From: Phaeoceros laevis
Taxonomy: Eukaryota; Anthocerotophyta; Anthocerotopsida; Notothyladales
DNA: 50,915 bases
Reading direction: 5' to 3'
Assembly: GCA_049999765.1 (NCBI GenBank)
Contig: JBNGIQ010009000.1
Coordinates: forward strand, 92,654-143,568
Shown here: positions 1 to 10,788 of the stretch, one piece after another
Layout of the letters: each line of letters begins with the position of its first letter
Numbering within the stretch: position 1 is the stretch's first letter
Translations under genes and position numbers: made by a program
The notes under the pieces: generated by a model
Database searches by the model: none
The model's input: the letters and a program-made list of their open reading frames with translations, nothing else
Told to the model about the DNA's origin: nothing

Positions 1-75
1 TCAGGACTCTTCAAAACTTGCTTCTATATGCATTCATGAGTGGAATTATTTGAACCCTTGGGTACCAACCATCAA

Positions 76-415
76 TTTGTGGTGCCCTGGCTATGACAAG
101 GCAAATCGATTCGGAAGTTGATCCCTCGCAGGTGCGGGTGCTTGCCCAGGATAATCCTCAGGGACGCTCCTGAGTTTCCTTCCACATCAGAGATCACCCC
201 CTTCATGTCCTTGAACCCATCGTAGTATGGCAACATCCATGGCAGGCAACGTCGCCACAGTGGTGCTCCAGATGCGTAGACTCGTTGAACAGCATGGCAT
301 GTGCAGGGTGGTCCTGGAAAAAGCCCCACATATCCTGACCCAAAGCCAGGCTGCAGGCGTCCAAGCCCGTGAGCACGGTTCTGTGCATCTGAAATGGATT
401 GTAAGAATGAACGAA
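76..415 (-). pseudogene. Broken O-methyltransferase (caffeate OMT-like) fragment
   Basis: Reading the minus strand, three different frames must be combined to follow a plant class-II O-methyltransferase. One frame (about 388-290) reads GQDMWGFFQDHP and LFNES. A second (about 285-250) reads IWSTTVATLPAM. A third (about 250-76) reads YYDGFKDMKG, then a degraded SAM-binding glycine motif (VEGNSGASLRII), then KHPHLRGINF and DLP. Intact relatives read roughly LVDVGGG at the glycine motif. Two frame changes, a damaged glycine motif and a small insertion between INF and DLP show that the copy is dead. The C-terminal catalytic part is missing on its 3' side; the homology stops near position 76. The complementary 3' exons of an OMT lie in opposite orientation at 4586-5086. 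Confidence 0.72.
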
Positions 416-1527
416 TACAAGTACTTGTGTTCTGAGACTTCGTTGCCATCAGTTATGTTGCTGTCTGGAGCGAGCGGGCTTTGGTTGTTGACAGTTATGG
501 TGGTATTGGCAGTACTGGACTTCTTTTGCGGATGCTTGGGTCACTCCTCCCGGCTCGCCAGAGTTTTACCGTCACAGCACACCTGGAACTGCTGTTTTTT
601 GATTGATAGCATCAGGGTTGGACCTTGGGTTAACTACTGTACACCCCGGAGCAATCCATCCGCTTCCATCACTCTGTTCAGCACCTTGTCAGTATGTATG
701 CCCCTAACACCGTGTTTGGTGGAGGAGAGCACCCAAGTAGATTGCTGTCCATCTTATTCAGCAGGCATTGTGGGGTAGTGAGGTGCAAGGGCTATGCCAG
801 TGCAGAGTCTTTCATGCATTTTGAACAGCCGATCATGATGTAGACCTGGTTTCCTAGTAACCAGAGATGTACACCACCTCAGGGGGCTGCTAATTGGATA
901 GCCTATTCGGGGTCTAACTCCCTGTGTCGTGAGAGGTGGAGGCATGGCCACATGGCCTACCCTTCAGTAACCAGAAAACCCGAAGCTGGAAAACAGAAGG
1001 GTGAATTTCTACCTAACTTTCTTCTAACTAAAAACCATGGGACGTACATGGTTGGCTGCACCTTTGTAAACCCAGAGGCTTCCTGTCCTCTTTGTCAAGT
1101 CCACAGAATCTATCTGGGCATCTCATCAGACTGGTTGTTGATCACTGTCTCATTCAACTGCAAGCAGCTGCACCTTTGTCTTCTTCCTCGGCTACTGGAC
1201 TGTTCAAGCTGAAGCCTTATACTAGGATCTGAGGGAGATGCTTTATATGAGGGAAAAGCGATGCCTCAAAAGTTTTTATTTTGAGGGTACGTACTCATGT
1301 CCTGCGGACGGGTAGACTAGCTATCTGCAACTGTTACGTCACCTCCGATCCAGGGGACGATGAGGGGCCCATCCTAGAAACTCTTTTTGTCCCTTGTAAG
1401 CTAAGGTTCTCTTAGCTATTATGCCGGCTGTGCAAAGAAATCAATGCTCGGGTGGCCCCACGGGGTACCTGCCACGCTCGGGACCGGGGACCGAGTCGCC
1501 TCTTCTCTCACATCCCACTCTCTATAG
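416..1527. other. Intergenic, no gene recognised
   Basis: Open frames here (for example 183 codons on the plus strand at 227-778, 86 codons at 952-1212) have no recognisable domain and no codon pattern that persists past a plausible splice site. The part next to 1527 is probably the 3' UTR of the SABATH gene. I see no tRNA, array or mobile element. Confidence 0.5.
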
Positions 1528-3005
1528 CTACTTCCTGGACAGGACAAGGAGATGGTGGGTGGCGGTGAGCCCCTCCAGAACCGCCGTATGGTCTTGTTCC
1601 ACCAGGAGAGAGTGGCGCTGGATCAAGAGCTCCGTCGCTTCTCTTCCGAAATGAGCCTCCATCGACGAAGAGAGCACGGTCCGCACCAAATCGGTGATGA
1701 CCTTGGCGCACAGCTTGGGATCCGCCTCCAGCTTTGCCCTCACGTCGTCCTCCAACGGATACACCGCATGCGACTCAAGCACGTGGGGGTGGAACAAACC
1801 GCAAGCCTCCACGGCGCTCCTCACTTCGTCCAGGCAAGCAAACCGCAGGGGCGCGTTGAACATGTCCACCGCATCCTCCTCCAAGGCGCCCTACAGACAT
1901 GTAGGTTTACAACGCTAAGTTTACATGAGTAGAAAGCAGCTCATCAATGAATTCCACAGGTCTCAAGGTGCCCAGGGCTTTCAATCTCGAGTCCTGACCT
2001 CGGCCACAAGCTGTTGGGCGGACTCGTCCAGGAGTCTGGGGAGCGAGAAACGCGTACGAGGCTCCACCTCGTCTTCTTCCGATTCCACCTCACCGTGCCC
2101 TCCACCTATGATGGCAATCACAAGACCGCCTGCCGCACAGCATACGTCGCGCGCAAACTCATTCTATGATCGTTCCTCTCGAGAGCTGAATTCATTTTCA
2201 AGACGTCTCAATTGCAAACTTCGAACATTTCAATCTGACCTGAGACGAGCTCTTGAGACCTGGCTGTAAGGAAAAGCGTGAGCCCCCTCACAAACTCTGC
2301 CGAAAATGCTTTGCGAACAGCCACACTCGATCCATCGTGCGCGACGTGTCCTTTGTTGAATGCCGGAGACTTCCTGTCCGTCACCTCGTCTGGAATCTAC
2401 ACCCGGGCCGGCCGGGGGTCCGTCCCAACAATATTAGCTACGGCTGCTGCTCAACATCAAAACCGAGACGCACGCACGCACTTGTAAGCACTTACCCGAC
2501 TGAGGAAGTGGAGGGCAATGAAACAGGTGAAGGCGTGGATGCTTCTTGAGGGGAAGAGCCTGTCGTGAAACGATCCGGGCACGCCCGCCACAAAGTAGTT
2601 CCTCCTGTAAGGAGGGAAGCTGCGGAACAAGGTGTTGAAGTCGTTTCCGGGCAGATCGTTGTAGAAGGCCTGCACCTCAGGTGGAACAGGCACAGACCGG
2701 GACCGCAGCAGCGCCGAGATGTGGGACACCGCCTTGTCGATTGTGCCCACCGTGTTGCTGCCGATGGCGCACCCCAGGTCTGCGATTCTGAGCGAGGTTT
2801 CGCCCGGAGCCAGATCCGGTAGACGAGGCAGGCTGGGCAGCGACTCCCACAACACGGACTCCACAGCGCTCACGATGCGGCCCTGCTGTCTTGAATTTCG
2901 GGCGTAGCTGGTGTCGCTGGAACCGCTTTGCATCCGTATGCCCAGATCAGGCCGACAGCCGCTTCCATTGCTAGCTATAGCGCTGCTGCGAGGATTGGGA
3001 CTCAT
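1528..3005 (-). CDS. SABATH family carboxyl methyltransferase (salicylate/jasmonate/indole-acetate methyltransferase-like)
   Basis: Four exons on the minus strand: 3005-2496, 2396-2240, 2129-1999 and 1890-1528. They join in phase to 386 codons plus stop, the normal SABATH length. All three introns are GT-AG and about 100 bp. SABATH enzymes transfer the methyl group of S-adenosylmethionine to the carboxylate of small acids such as salicylate or jasmonate. Visible family motifs are SSDTSYARNSRQQ near residue 30, the SAM-binding ADLGCAIGSNT, FYNDLPGNDFN, the GVPGSFHDRLFP loop, ALHFLSRIP (usual SLHWLS, so the Trp is Phe here), SQELVSGG and FNAPLRF. The C-terminal exon carries HFGREATELL. The first ATG is used, but Met25 just before SSDTSYARNS would give a more typical N-terminus. 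The substrate cannot be deduced from sequence. Expression is probably driven from the TATA box near 3185. Confidence 0.93.
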
Positions 3006-3181
3006 GGCTGGCCAGCGGGGCAGGGCAGGGCATTAAATTTCTCCTCGACTAGGCTACAGCTAGTGCACGCGTGTAAGGTTCACGAGTAGTACGCACCTTG
3101 ACGAGGGAGGAGTCTCTCCAGGGACGCCTGCCTGCTCCCAACAACTTCAGACGATGGCGAATGAGGAAGCTGCGACGCCCT

Positions 3182-3189
3182 CTTTATAG
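3182..3189 (-). promoter_or_regulatory. Candidate TATA box of the SABATH gene
   Basis: On the minus strand this reads CTATAAAG, about 180 nt upstream of the first ATG at 3005. That would leave a 5' UTR of roughly 150 nt. A small repeated palindrome (AGCGCT/GCTAGC units, about 3196-3212) lies just upstream. Confidence 0.45.
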
Positions 3190-3542
3190 CCCGGACTAGC
3201 GCTAGCGCTAGCGACCACTGCGGAATCTGCTATTTTGGGACATCTGCGCCTCCTTCCGCGGTTGCTTCACGAGCATCTTCGTATACGCATTCCGCATGAT
3301 AACCACTTGATAAACAAAAAAAGGTAACAAGTTCATTAGAGCCTCCTTTCAAGGTCAACGGCTCAACTGGCATCATGCCCGACACTTTGGCGTTTCTAAT
3401 AAGGCGCCCCCCCCCTCATGAGTTGAACTTAACCCTTAAGAGCCCGGGGTTTCGAAACATGCCCGGCTTCAAAGTCGGGCGACTCGGGCCATCGTTTCAT
3501 TTCGAAAGGAAAACGGGATTCTTGACACCCAGTACCAAGTAT

Positions 3543-3628
3543 CTTGTTGGCTAGCTGCCAGGAAAGGCCTCAAATAATGCTGGTGCTTGTTGGCTAGCTG
3601 CCAGGACAGGCCTCAAATAATGCTGGTG
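3543..3628. repeat. Tandem duplication, 2 x 43 bp
   Basis: Two adjacent copies of a 43-bp unit starting CTTGTTGGCTAGCTGCC (3543-3585 and 3586-3628) differ at one base. The duplication lies in the gene-free stretch between the SABATH gene and the OMT fragment. Confidence 0.9.
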
Positions 3629-3773
3629 ATAGGCTCATCTGCATCAGCATGACGTCACCTTTCCAATGATACCATATGGGGCAATTAAATATTTTTCTTG
3701 AGAGAGATAGTAGAAAGAAGCGTCTTGGGGACCCCAGAGGACATTTTTTGTCCCGTGGGGCTCTCAGTAAGGG

Positions 3774-3935
3774 TTAACCTTGTGATCATAAAATATAATA
3801 AAAAATTATGATTAGATAATTTAGATTCCTCTCATCAAGGAGATCTCAGATCCCATCATCCCACCTTCCTTCCTTGCTTCCTTCCTTTCCTACCATGTGG
3901 TCAACCTTGTGATCATAAAATGTAATAAAAATTTA
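3774..3935. repeat. Spaced direct repeat (AT-rich, about 36 bp)
   Basis: The string CAACCTTGTGATCATAAAAT followed by TAATAAAAA occurs at about 3899-3935. A near-identical copy (TAACCTTGTGATCATAAAAT) lies at about 3774-3809, 125 bp upstream. No coding frame crosses the region. It may be a remnant of a local duplication or of a small transposable element. Confidence 0.7.
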
Positions 3936-4585
3936 TCCTACGGAAGATCCAACGTGAAAAACCGGCGGCTTAGAATGCCACGCAATGCGTCAGCGTGGCA
4001 AAAACTCTGTTGGCCACCGGCACACGACAAGTGGCTACTGGCAGGCAGCAAAAGCCACAAGGTAGCCCCCGTCCCCCTCCCTCTCCGCCCCAGAATCTGC
4101 GTGTTCCGATTCCCACGTGGAGTCGGCATAACACGATAATATGTTACTACTACTTTCCCTCCCCCTTTTCCTGTAGCATCCTAGAGGGGCACAAGGAAGG
4201 AGACACATGTGTTATTGTGCATGCACATTCATGTATTCAATTATTGTGTCCTCTTCCTGGTGCCCTTCCCCAGCTCAATCTGCCCGTGGACGCATGCGCT
4301 GTGGAATAGTCTCTAGAAAAGAGTTCAGGACAGGGTGCACGAGACACAACTCTTTCTTCCAGCAAGCTAAGCCAGCTACACATGTATAGAACCTTGCTGC
4401 TCTCGAGATCACGATCGACGTCCTTGATTCACCCTACATACAAGCAGGTCTCAGATTTGGCTGGGGAAGACGTCCTGAGCACTCTTGAGAGCTAGCGATG
4501 GCCGCAAACAGAGCTCATAATTCATGAATACGTTTGTATGCAATGCCATGTGAATTGCTGATGTTGGAAACGGTTGATACTGTAG

Positions 4586-5086
4586 GTGTGGAGCATGTTT
4601 CGGGAGACATGTTCAAAGCTATCCCACCTTCGGATGCCATCTTCACGAAGGTACAGGCTTAGCTTAGAGAAGCTACTGTTTTGCTTCAGTAGCGAAGTTG
4701 AATGCCCTTTTTTTTTCACGAGTTCCTCTCATACTAGTTAGTGAAGGTTACACATTTCGCGCTGACGAAGTCAGTCGTGTTTGGTGACGTTGAAGTGGAT
4801 TTTACACGACTGGGACGAGGAGCAGTGCATCCAGATCTTGCGAAACTGCCACCGAGCGTTACCGGAGGACGGAAAAGTCATTTTGGGGGAGTCGATCGTG
4901 AGGCGTGATGGTAACAAGCCCCAAGACACACTGGCAGTCACCATGGACTTGGGGATGCTCTGCTTAACTCAAGGTCTGGAGCGAGAAGAATGGCAGTGGC
5001 GGCGAATTTTTGAGAAAGCTGGGTTTACTGGAGTGAGGATCACAGAGACGGGCCACTTCCTGCAGGTTATAGAGCTCAGCAAATGA
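4586..5086 (+). pseudogene. O-methyltransferase, 3' exons only (truncated caffeate OMT-like gene)
   Basis: Two exons, 4586-4650 and 4796-5086, encode the C-terminal third of a plant O-methyltransferase. The first reads VEHVSGDMFKAIPPSDAIFTK. The second reads WILHDWDEEQCIQILRNC and runs to a stop through GKVILGESIV, MDLGMLCLTQG and FEKAGFTG. The intron falls in phase 0 between Lys and Trp of the conserved K|WI(C/L)HDW junction, where COMT genes have an intron. The catalytic His of HDW is kept. No N-terminal dimerisation domain or SAM glycine motif can be found upstream on this strand, so as it stands the gene cannot make a complete enzyme. The reading frame itself is undamaged, so truncation may be recent. 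The missing 5' type of sequence appears inverted and decayed at 76-415. Confidence 0.75.
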
Positions 5087-6331
5087 GAGACCTCCTGAAA
5101 ATGCCTTAGATATAGACCAAACCTTGTTGTCATCTTTTATTTTTTAAACTTACGGTCGGTAGACCATTTTTAGGAAAAGGGTCTTGCACTCTGAATGCAC
5201 TCTGAATGCGTTATGAACCTCCTCCGTGATGTTCTTAGGCCCTCCACCAACTTTTGTGATCTTAACAAGCTTCAACATGTAAGTGCAGTCCTGCTTCTTG
5301 CCTGAACGCCTGTCTGAATGTTTGGGTTCTGAAACAGCTTGTCTCAGGAATACCAGCTTGCAGAGTTTCCACTAATATTCTGTGCCGGCATTATTATGCA
5401 AGACATGTATGCACGACAGTGCTAACCTCCTTTCGTGCATGCTTGTGCATGAGCCTGGGACAGCTCGCCAACGGGTTGCCACCTCCCATCCCTTGGCTTC
5501 CGCCACAGACATGCAATGAGCAGTCGCAGACTTCACAGATGCACTGCATTGAACACCACCTACAGGATGCACATCAATCGGTGGTCAGAGTTAAAGAGGA
5601 GAGAGCAAGTTGCTCCTGCATGTAACTTTCAGCCTAGCAGGTAGCGAAGTGCTAGGCTTCATATTTGAATCTCCCAGCAAATGACGTCTACCACGCTGAA
5701 CATTGTTCCAAGGCATGCTGGTGTTCTCCCTTGCCAACTTCCCAATTGAATGCTCCTCTCTGGTCTGCGGAAATGCTCACACCACGGTGAGCCGGAAGAG
5801 AAACCTGCATGCCATCCATCTTTCACCAGCATGCTCCCTTATCGAGAACCATTGGTTACTGCCGCTGCTTTAAACATGCCCCATTCTTTGACAAGGCATA
5901 ACACCTTCATGCTTGCTGCATGTAGTGCATAAAATCGCCAAGTCAGTTGAACGGCGTCCAGCTTGATGAGGCATGGAAAAAACAAGGACATGCTAGCATC
6001 CAAGTACCCGCTGTCCTCATTTCAAAAAAACTGTGCCGGTAGGCTGCTGAAGCAGCAGATACTATCCTATGTGTTTGATCCTTCTCTGCCGAGGTCACCG
6101 CAAGCTCCTCTCCGACATGTGTTTGAGAAGCCAAGCATCTCGCAATTTGACCTAGCTTCCCACTTCTAGTGTCGTAGAGAAATGCTGCCAGATTACACGA
6201 CTCTGACAACAGACCGCCCATTGTGACTGAAGAAGAGCCCAAAATGTCCCTGAGCGCTTGCATTTCCAAAATTAGAGAAAGAGTGCCGGGGACTGACATG
6301 GCCAGGAAGACCTGCTCAGCTGGGGTGATCG
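5087..6331. other. Intergenic; contains a diverged repeat shared with about 8.2-8.6 kb
   Basis: No protein family was recognised. The 15-mer CTGCATTGAACACCA and the string CAGACATGCA-TGAGC at 5506-5558 recur in the same order at 8363-8439. The two copies are on either side of the F-box gene and similarity extends, with gaps, for about 150 bp. The part adjoining 6331 is probably the F-box gene's 3' UTR. Confidence 0.5.
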
Positions 6332-7693
6332 CTAGAACTTCTTCAGAAAGGGGGTAAATAGATAGTAGGAAGAGGAATCCTTGCGACGCAACATCCTTCT
6401 GCTCACAATGCTCCAGCTGTCCTCTACTACGTTGTAAGCCACAATGTGAGTTAGTCCGCGGGAACCATGGTGCTTCTGCATGTCCTCATAGTCGTCTACT
6501 GTGAGACACAAGTTGTGACCGACGAAAACTCCATCTCGGAGTTGATACCAGGTGCCAATCTCGGTCATGGGTTCACGTGGGAGGGCCGGCTTCATCAGCA
6601 AGAGCCGCAAATACTCAGAAAGTGCAGACACTTCGGTCCACAGGAAGGTGGCCAGGTCCAGCTCCCAGACGCCGTAGTTCAGCTCATTGCCCCCGTGGAG
6701 CAGGAAGAGCCTCCCCCCGTGCTCCAAGATCTTGCGCGCTCCTACAGCAGGATAGAAGTCCCTGTCCAGCTGCCGCACAAGCGTGCCGTCCGTCAGGTTG
6801 TAGACACGTATCCTAATCCACCAGACGGCGACGATCTCAGGGACCCTCTCAGCCAAGAAGAGCAGGCCGTTGCACAGGATATGTTGAGGCCAGTGGTGCA
6901 GTCTGCGTCGCAAGGCTTGAGCACACAAGTTGATGGGCCACAGGTCCTTCGCTGCTCTTCTCTCCAAGTTCACTCGACTCCAGCTGCCTTCCTTGGAAGA
7001 GAAAATGCTGAGCTTGGCAGTTCGATTCACAACAATCAATTCGAACTGCCCTGTGTTTTGCCCCAGTACCTTCACCTGTGCCCGCGCATGGACCCAGTGG
7101 TCGTACTCACCCGCAACAAAATGAGGAGGCAGCTCCAGCCACTGCTGGGTGAGAGGGTTGAGGACGCACAAATCGATGGCCTCCTGCTGGCCCGGCTTGA
7201 AAATGCACACCAACCCTTCCTGCAAAATCCAGCAACCCTTGGGAATCTGCCTCCATTTCTCCGGAAAGCCCTTGCTGAACTTCAACCTGTGCACCTCTGA
7301 GAACGAGGAGCTGAGGGAGGCCACATCTGTAGCATACCCGCAGAGTGCCGATTGGCCGGGATGGTATTCGAGGGAGCAGATTGGTGCCGAGCTAACAGGC
7401 CCCAAATCACTACACAAGGCCTCGAATTCGGCAGAGCGTAGTATGCTCCTCCAGCGCTTGGCTACCAGCAGAAAGCGCAGCCGGCTGTCCACAGGCAGCA
7501 TAGCCACGCACCTTGCCAGAAGCTCCTCAGGCAGTCTGCTCCACACCATCGGGTTCATGGGTACGGGAACAATCCAGGGTTCCACCAGCCAGCCCCTGAG
7601 TGACCGCATCACGAATTCCGGTGTCGGGAACTTGATGCATTCCTGGCAGTCCTCCTCTTCCTCGCTATCCGTGCGAACGTCCATCCTGCGCAT
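6332..7693 (-). CDS. F-box protein with kelch/beta-propeller-like C-terminal region
   Basis: Single-exon gene of 453 codons, starting at the first in-frame ATG (7693). The F-box covers roughly residues 45-90: WSRLPEELLARCVAMLPVDS and then KRWRSILRSAEF. F-box proteins bind SKP1 and carry substrates to an SCF ubiquitin ligase. The remaining 350 residues hold repeated blocks of the type found in plant F-box/kelch-associated proteins: LNPLTQQWLELP, YNLTDGTLVRQLDRDFYP, HGGRLFLLHGG, YGVWELDLATFLW and AYNVVEDSWSIVS. The N-terminus is acidic (TDSEEEEDCQE). The gene at 27525-29111 is a clear paralogue along most of its length, in the opposite orientation 20 kb away. Target unknown. Confidence 0.88.
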   Translation of the reverse strand: MRRMDVRTDSEEEEDCQECIKFPTPEFVMRSLRGWLVEPWIVPVPMNPMVWSRLPEELLARCVAMLPVDSRLRFLLVAKRWRSILRSAEFEALCSDLGPVSSAPICSLEYHPGQSALCGYATDVASLSSSFSEVHRLKFSKGFPEKWRQIPKGCWILQEGLVCIFKPGQQEAIDLCVLNPLTQQWLELPPHFVAGEYDHWVHARAQVKVLGQNTGQFELIVVNRTAKLSIFSSKEGSWSRVNLERRAAKDLWPINLCAQALRRRLHHWPQHILCNGLLFLAERVPEIVAVWWIRIRVYNLTDGTLVRQLDRDFYPAVGARKILEHGGRLFLLHGGNELNYGVWELDLATFLWTEVSALSEYLRLLLMKPALPREPMTEIGTWYQLRDGVFVGHNLCLTVDDYEDMQKHHGSRGLTHIVAYNVVEDSWSIVSRRMLRRKDSSSYYLFTPFLKKF

Positions 7694-9135
7694 GCCTGCC
7701 CCCTGCTGCTGCTGGCGCGCGTGCTGGCGGCAAGCTCTACACAAGTGGATGACACTTGTGTGAGGAACCTAGTGTAAACTAGGGCTAGAAAGGGTCAAGG
7801 GGGTCGCATTGTGGTCGAGGCAGCTGTAAGGAGGCAACAGTTTCGGAAATGGGGCCTGAAAACTGTACAGCAATCGGCCTCACAAGCTCGTAAGTGCGGA
7901 CAGACGACGAATTCATGTGTCTCTCTCTTGCATTTTGCAGGGACAGAACCAGGTAGACCAAATCCTTCAGCGCAATCGTGGAAAGACAGAGAATGTGGCT
8001 ATTCTGCTTTCTATCTTCCGTCCGTGGCCCTGGTTCCTTCCCTACACGTTGAGGAACAGAACGGCGTCGCAGGGTTTTGCGTATCCCACTGCCTGATGTA
8101 TACGTTTACAGCTTGCTCACATGTGGCCCTCTGAATTCACAATGTCTGAGTGCACGGTTGTGGGACAACTTGGTTCAAGAACACTGTGTTATCACAGACC
8201 GTTTCTAGTAGTTCTCCGTGCTGCCACGACAATGCAAAACGGCTAGCTTTTCATGAAAGTGGTGGGTGGGGCAGCTCCTGGAGCTGCAATTAATTAGTGC
8301 AACATGTACTTGTGAAGACGGCTTGCAATTGCAACCGCACATCCACTTGGAAGTCCTCTGTCGCAGACATGCATTGAGCTGTTGCACATCCATGCACTAG
8401 GGGATGCTCATTGGCAGGGATGCTCTGCATTGAACACCAAGTTTACAGGCTAAGCACATGGGTTGGTGGTCATTTGAAGCTGGAGAGAAGGGACTAGTCT
8501 AGTTGATCCTGCTTGTCAACAGAAAGCCAATTTCTATGCCTTATTTGTAGGTCCCCTCAGCAAGCTTTGGCCTCATCGTAGCTTGCCACCATGACAGCTT
8601 CAGGTTTTCTAATATCGGTGAAGCCAGTCACCTCCAACCATCTGTCTACCATCTAATTCCCACAGACGCTGCTGAGATGCACTTGAAACCTGTTAAAACA
8701 CAGCTGAACACCCATCCTCCACAAATCATAACCCAGAAGGATCGGGTGCATTCTTCCCGCAAATTTCAAGACCCCAGGTGTCCCCTGCTGCCTGGACGGA
8801 AAGGCTCGGGCGCAAGATGCGGGACTCGTTATCCTCTTTTACCCCTTCACAAGGCGGACAGGTGCATGCATGGCGAGTGAAAGCCACGCGGGACAATGAG
8901 GCCGTGACAGCGCAGCTGAACACTTGGCCCCCTCTTCTTCGCCTCTGTGCCTCTGCTCCCTACAAAACCCCCTCCCATCACCTGATTCCAGCATCTCGCA
9001 TTCCTCGCATTCCCTATTTGCCTTCCTCGCTCTCAACAGCTACGCTCAGTCTCTTCTCACACAGCAGGAGAAATCCACCAGTCTTCTTTCTTCCTCTATT
9101 TCTTCCTTGAAAGCGTTTCTTCTGTCTCAGCAACA
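7694..9135. other. Intergenic; promoter region of the LEA-like gene on its right side
   Basis: No gene was recognised between the divergently transcribed F-box gene (-) and LEA-like gene (+). The left part carries the second copy of the repeat described at 5506-5558 (here 8363-8439). The last 150 bp before 9136 are pyrimidine-rich (TCTTC/CTTCCT runs) and look like a plant 5' UTR. I did not find a canonical ABRE (ACGTGGC). Confidence 0.45.
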
Positions 9136-9810
9136 ATGGCCGCCGCCAGCTGCAGCATGACCGCCGTGAGCTCCGCCCCGGTGTCCCTCTCCTCCGCCTC
9201 CGCCTCGCGGGCCGCCTCCTCTTCTGTCAAGATCCAGGGCTCCGTGGCGCACCTGGGGGGCCTCAGGCTTCACCACACCGCTGCCCCCTCTGCCTCCCGC
9301 AGCAGGCAAGCCGTGTGGGTGGTGCGGGCCGAGGACGACGGGCAAGGCATTTTGGACAAGGCGCAGGAGGCAGCCAGCAACGTGGGGGAGAAGGTGAAGG
9401 GCGCGGCCAACCAGGCCACCGACTTCGTCCAAGGCAAGTCGAGCGAGGTCAAGGACAATGTGCAGAGCGCCGGGCAGGACTTCAAGAACCAGGCGCAGAG
9501 CGCCGGGCAGGACTTCCAGAACAAGGCGCAGAACGCCGGGCAGGACTTGAAGTCCCGCGCTGACGACACAGTGAGGCAGGGGCAGAACCAGGCCCAGAAT
9601 GTGCAGGGGCAGGTGAAGGACGCTGCGGGTTCGGCCGGAGACAAGCTCAAGAGCGGAGTTGACAGTGCCAAGGACAGCGCCTACGGTGCGAGCAGGGATG
9701 CCCAGGGCAAGGCGGACGAGGCCTCTGCCAGTGCCAAGTCTGGGTTGGATGATCTTTCCAACAAGGCACAGAACACCGCCGAAGATGCCAAGCGCCGCAT
9801 CCAGCAGTAA
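9136..9810 (+). CDS. Plastid-targeted LEA-like (group 3 / COR15-type) protein
   Basis: Intronless, 224 codons. Residues 1-62 look like a chloroplast transit peptide: Ala/Ser-rich, few acidic residues, with a likely cleavage near VWVVRA. The mature part is very hydrophilic and built from degenerate 11-residue units such as VQSAGQDFKNQ, AQSAGQDFQNK and AQNAGQDLKSR, rich in Ala, Gln, Lys and Asp. This is the amphipathic-helix pattern of group-3 LEA and COR15-like proteins, which are unfolded in water, fold on drying and protect membranes and stromal enzymes. There are no Cys residues in the mature part. The start is the first ATG and sits in an AACAATGGCC context. The role in desiccation or cold tolerance is inferred from composition and repeats only. 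Confidence 0.8.
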   Translation: MAAASCSMTAVSSAPVSLSSASASRAASSSVKIQGSVAHLGGLRLHHTAAPSASRSRQAVWVVRAEDDGQGILDKAQEAASNVGEKVKGAANQATDFVQGKSSEVKDNVQSAGQDFKNQAQSAGQDFQNKAQNAGQDLKSRADDTVRQGQNQAQNVQGQVKDAAGSAGDKLKSGVDSAKDSAYGASRDAQGKADEASASAKSGLDDLSNKAQNTAEDAKRRIQQ

Positions 9811-10788
9811 ATTGTGGTTGTGGAGGGCTGAGTGTTTGCCTCAGCCAGCTCGAAGTTGTTGGATCAGACAGACACTAGACAAGCTGCTTTTTGTGTACAG
9901 TTGGATCTCGAGTTCTAATGCAGCAGGCAATTTTGCAAATGGGATGTCGTGGGCGTCCCATTCGGAAGGTTGGTTGGCAGGCACCTGGTCCTGATCCAAC
10001 ATCTCCATTGTGAAAGCTTGTATAAATTGTAAAGTGTGACGATTTTCAAAGTGAAAACAGAAAGTTTTGGTATATCTTGATCAACATGACACTTCTTCAG
10101 GACGGGTTCTTTTTCCTCCTGCCTCCTACTTTTGCTCATGAAGTCTGCCTCCGATAACGGCACTGCTAGCAAGTTTTGACGAAATGGTTTTTGTCTGCAA
10201 ATTCATGCAGTCCCATCCATCGCTTAAAACATTCTCCATAAGATTCCCGTCACTCAAATCCACTGCAATTACACTTCCTCACTCTAATCTCTGAACTTTG
10301 ACAACTCTAATGCAAGCCTGTTCCAACCATTTAGAACGACACATTGTTGCTCCATCTAGAAGAGAAAAACTCGTGCACATCGTGCAACTTCCAATAAGCT
10401 GCAATCAAAATCTGGTTGGTGAGCAGCACAGCTGTCGAAAAATGAAGAGACTGAGCAACTGAAAAGCCTACCAGCGCGGCATACGTCACAAATCTAGTAA
10501 AATAATAAAACGCCCGACGGAGAGCTGGGGCCTGCCTGGTGTGTATAACAATTTAACAAACGCGCATGAGCAAATGCTCACGCAGCTGCCACCCTCACAG
10601 GCTGCTGGTATGCTATGTGGATAAGATTGTGATCTGTTGTTTATCTCTTTCTCCTCATCTGTATATTTGGATTCAGTGCTTTCAGAGTTTGTAGCAAATC
10701 TGGTCATTTGATTTCCCTACTTGAAAATGTGATGAAGAAAGTTGGAGGGCCTAATTGCCTAATCATAGCAAAGAAATCCTCATCACCT
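9811..10788. other. Intergenic; 3' UTR then no recognisable gene
   Basis: The first few hundred bases are probably the LEA-like gene's 3' UTR. The remainder is AT-rich, with only short frames lacking domains. Confidence 0.4.

Noticed and set aside
5943-6299. 118-codon minus-strand frame downstream of the F-box gene
   Set aside because: No recognisable motif; probably 3' UTR.
6467-7300. 277-codon plus-strand frame antisense to the F-box gene
   Set aside because: It mirrors the codon structure of a well-supported gene on the other strand; no domain.
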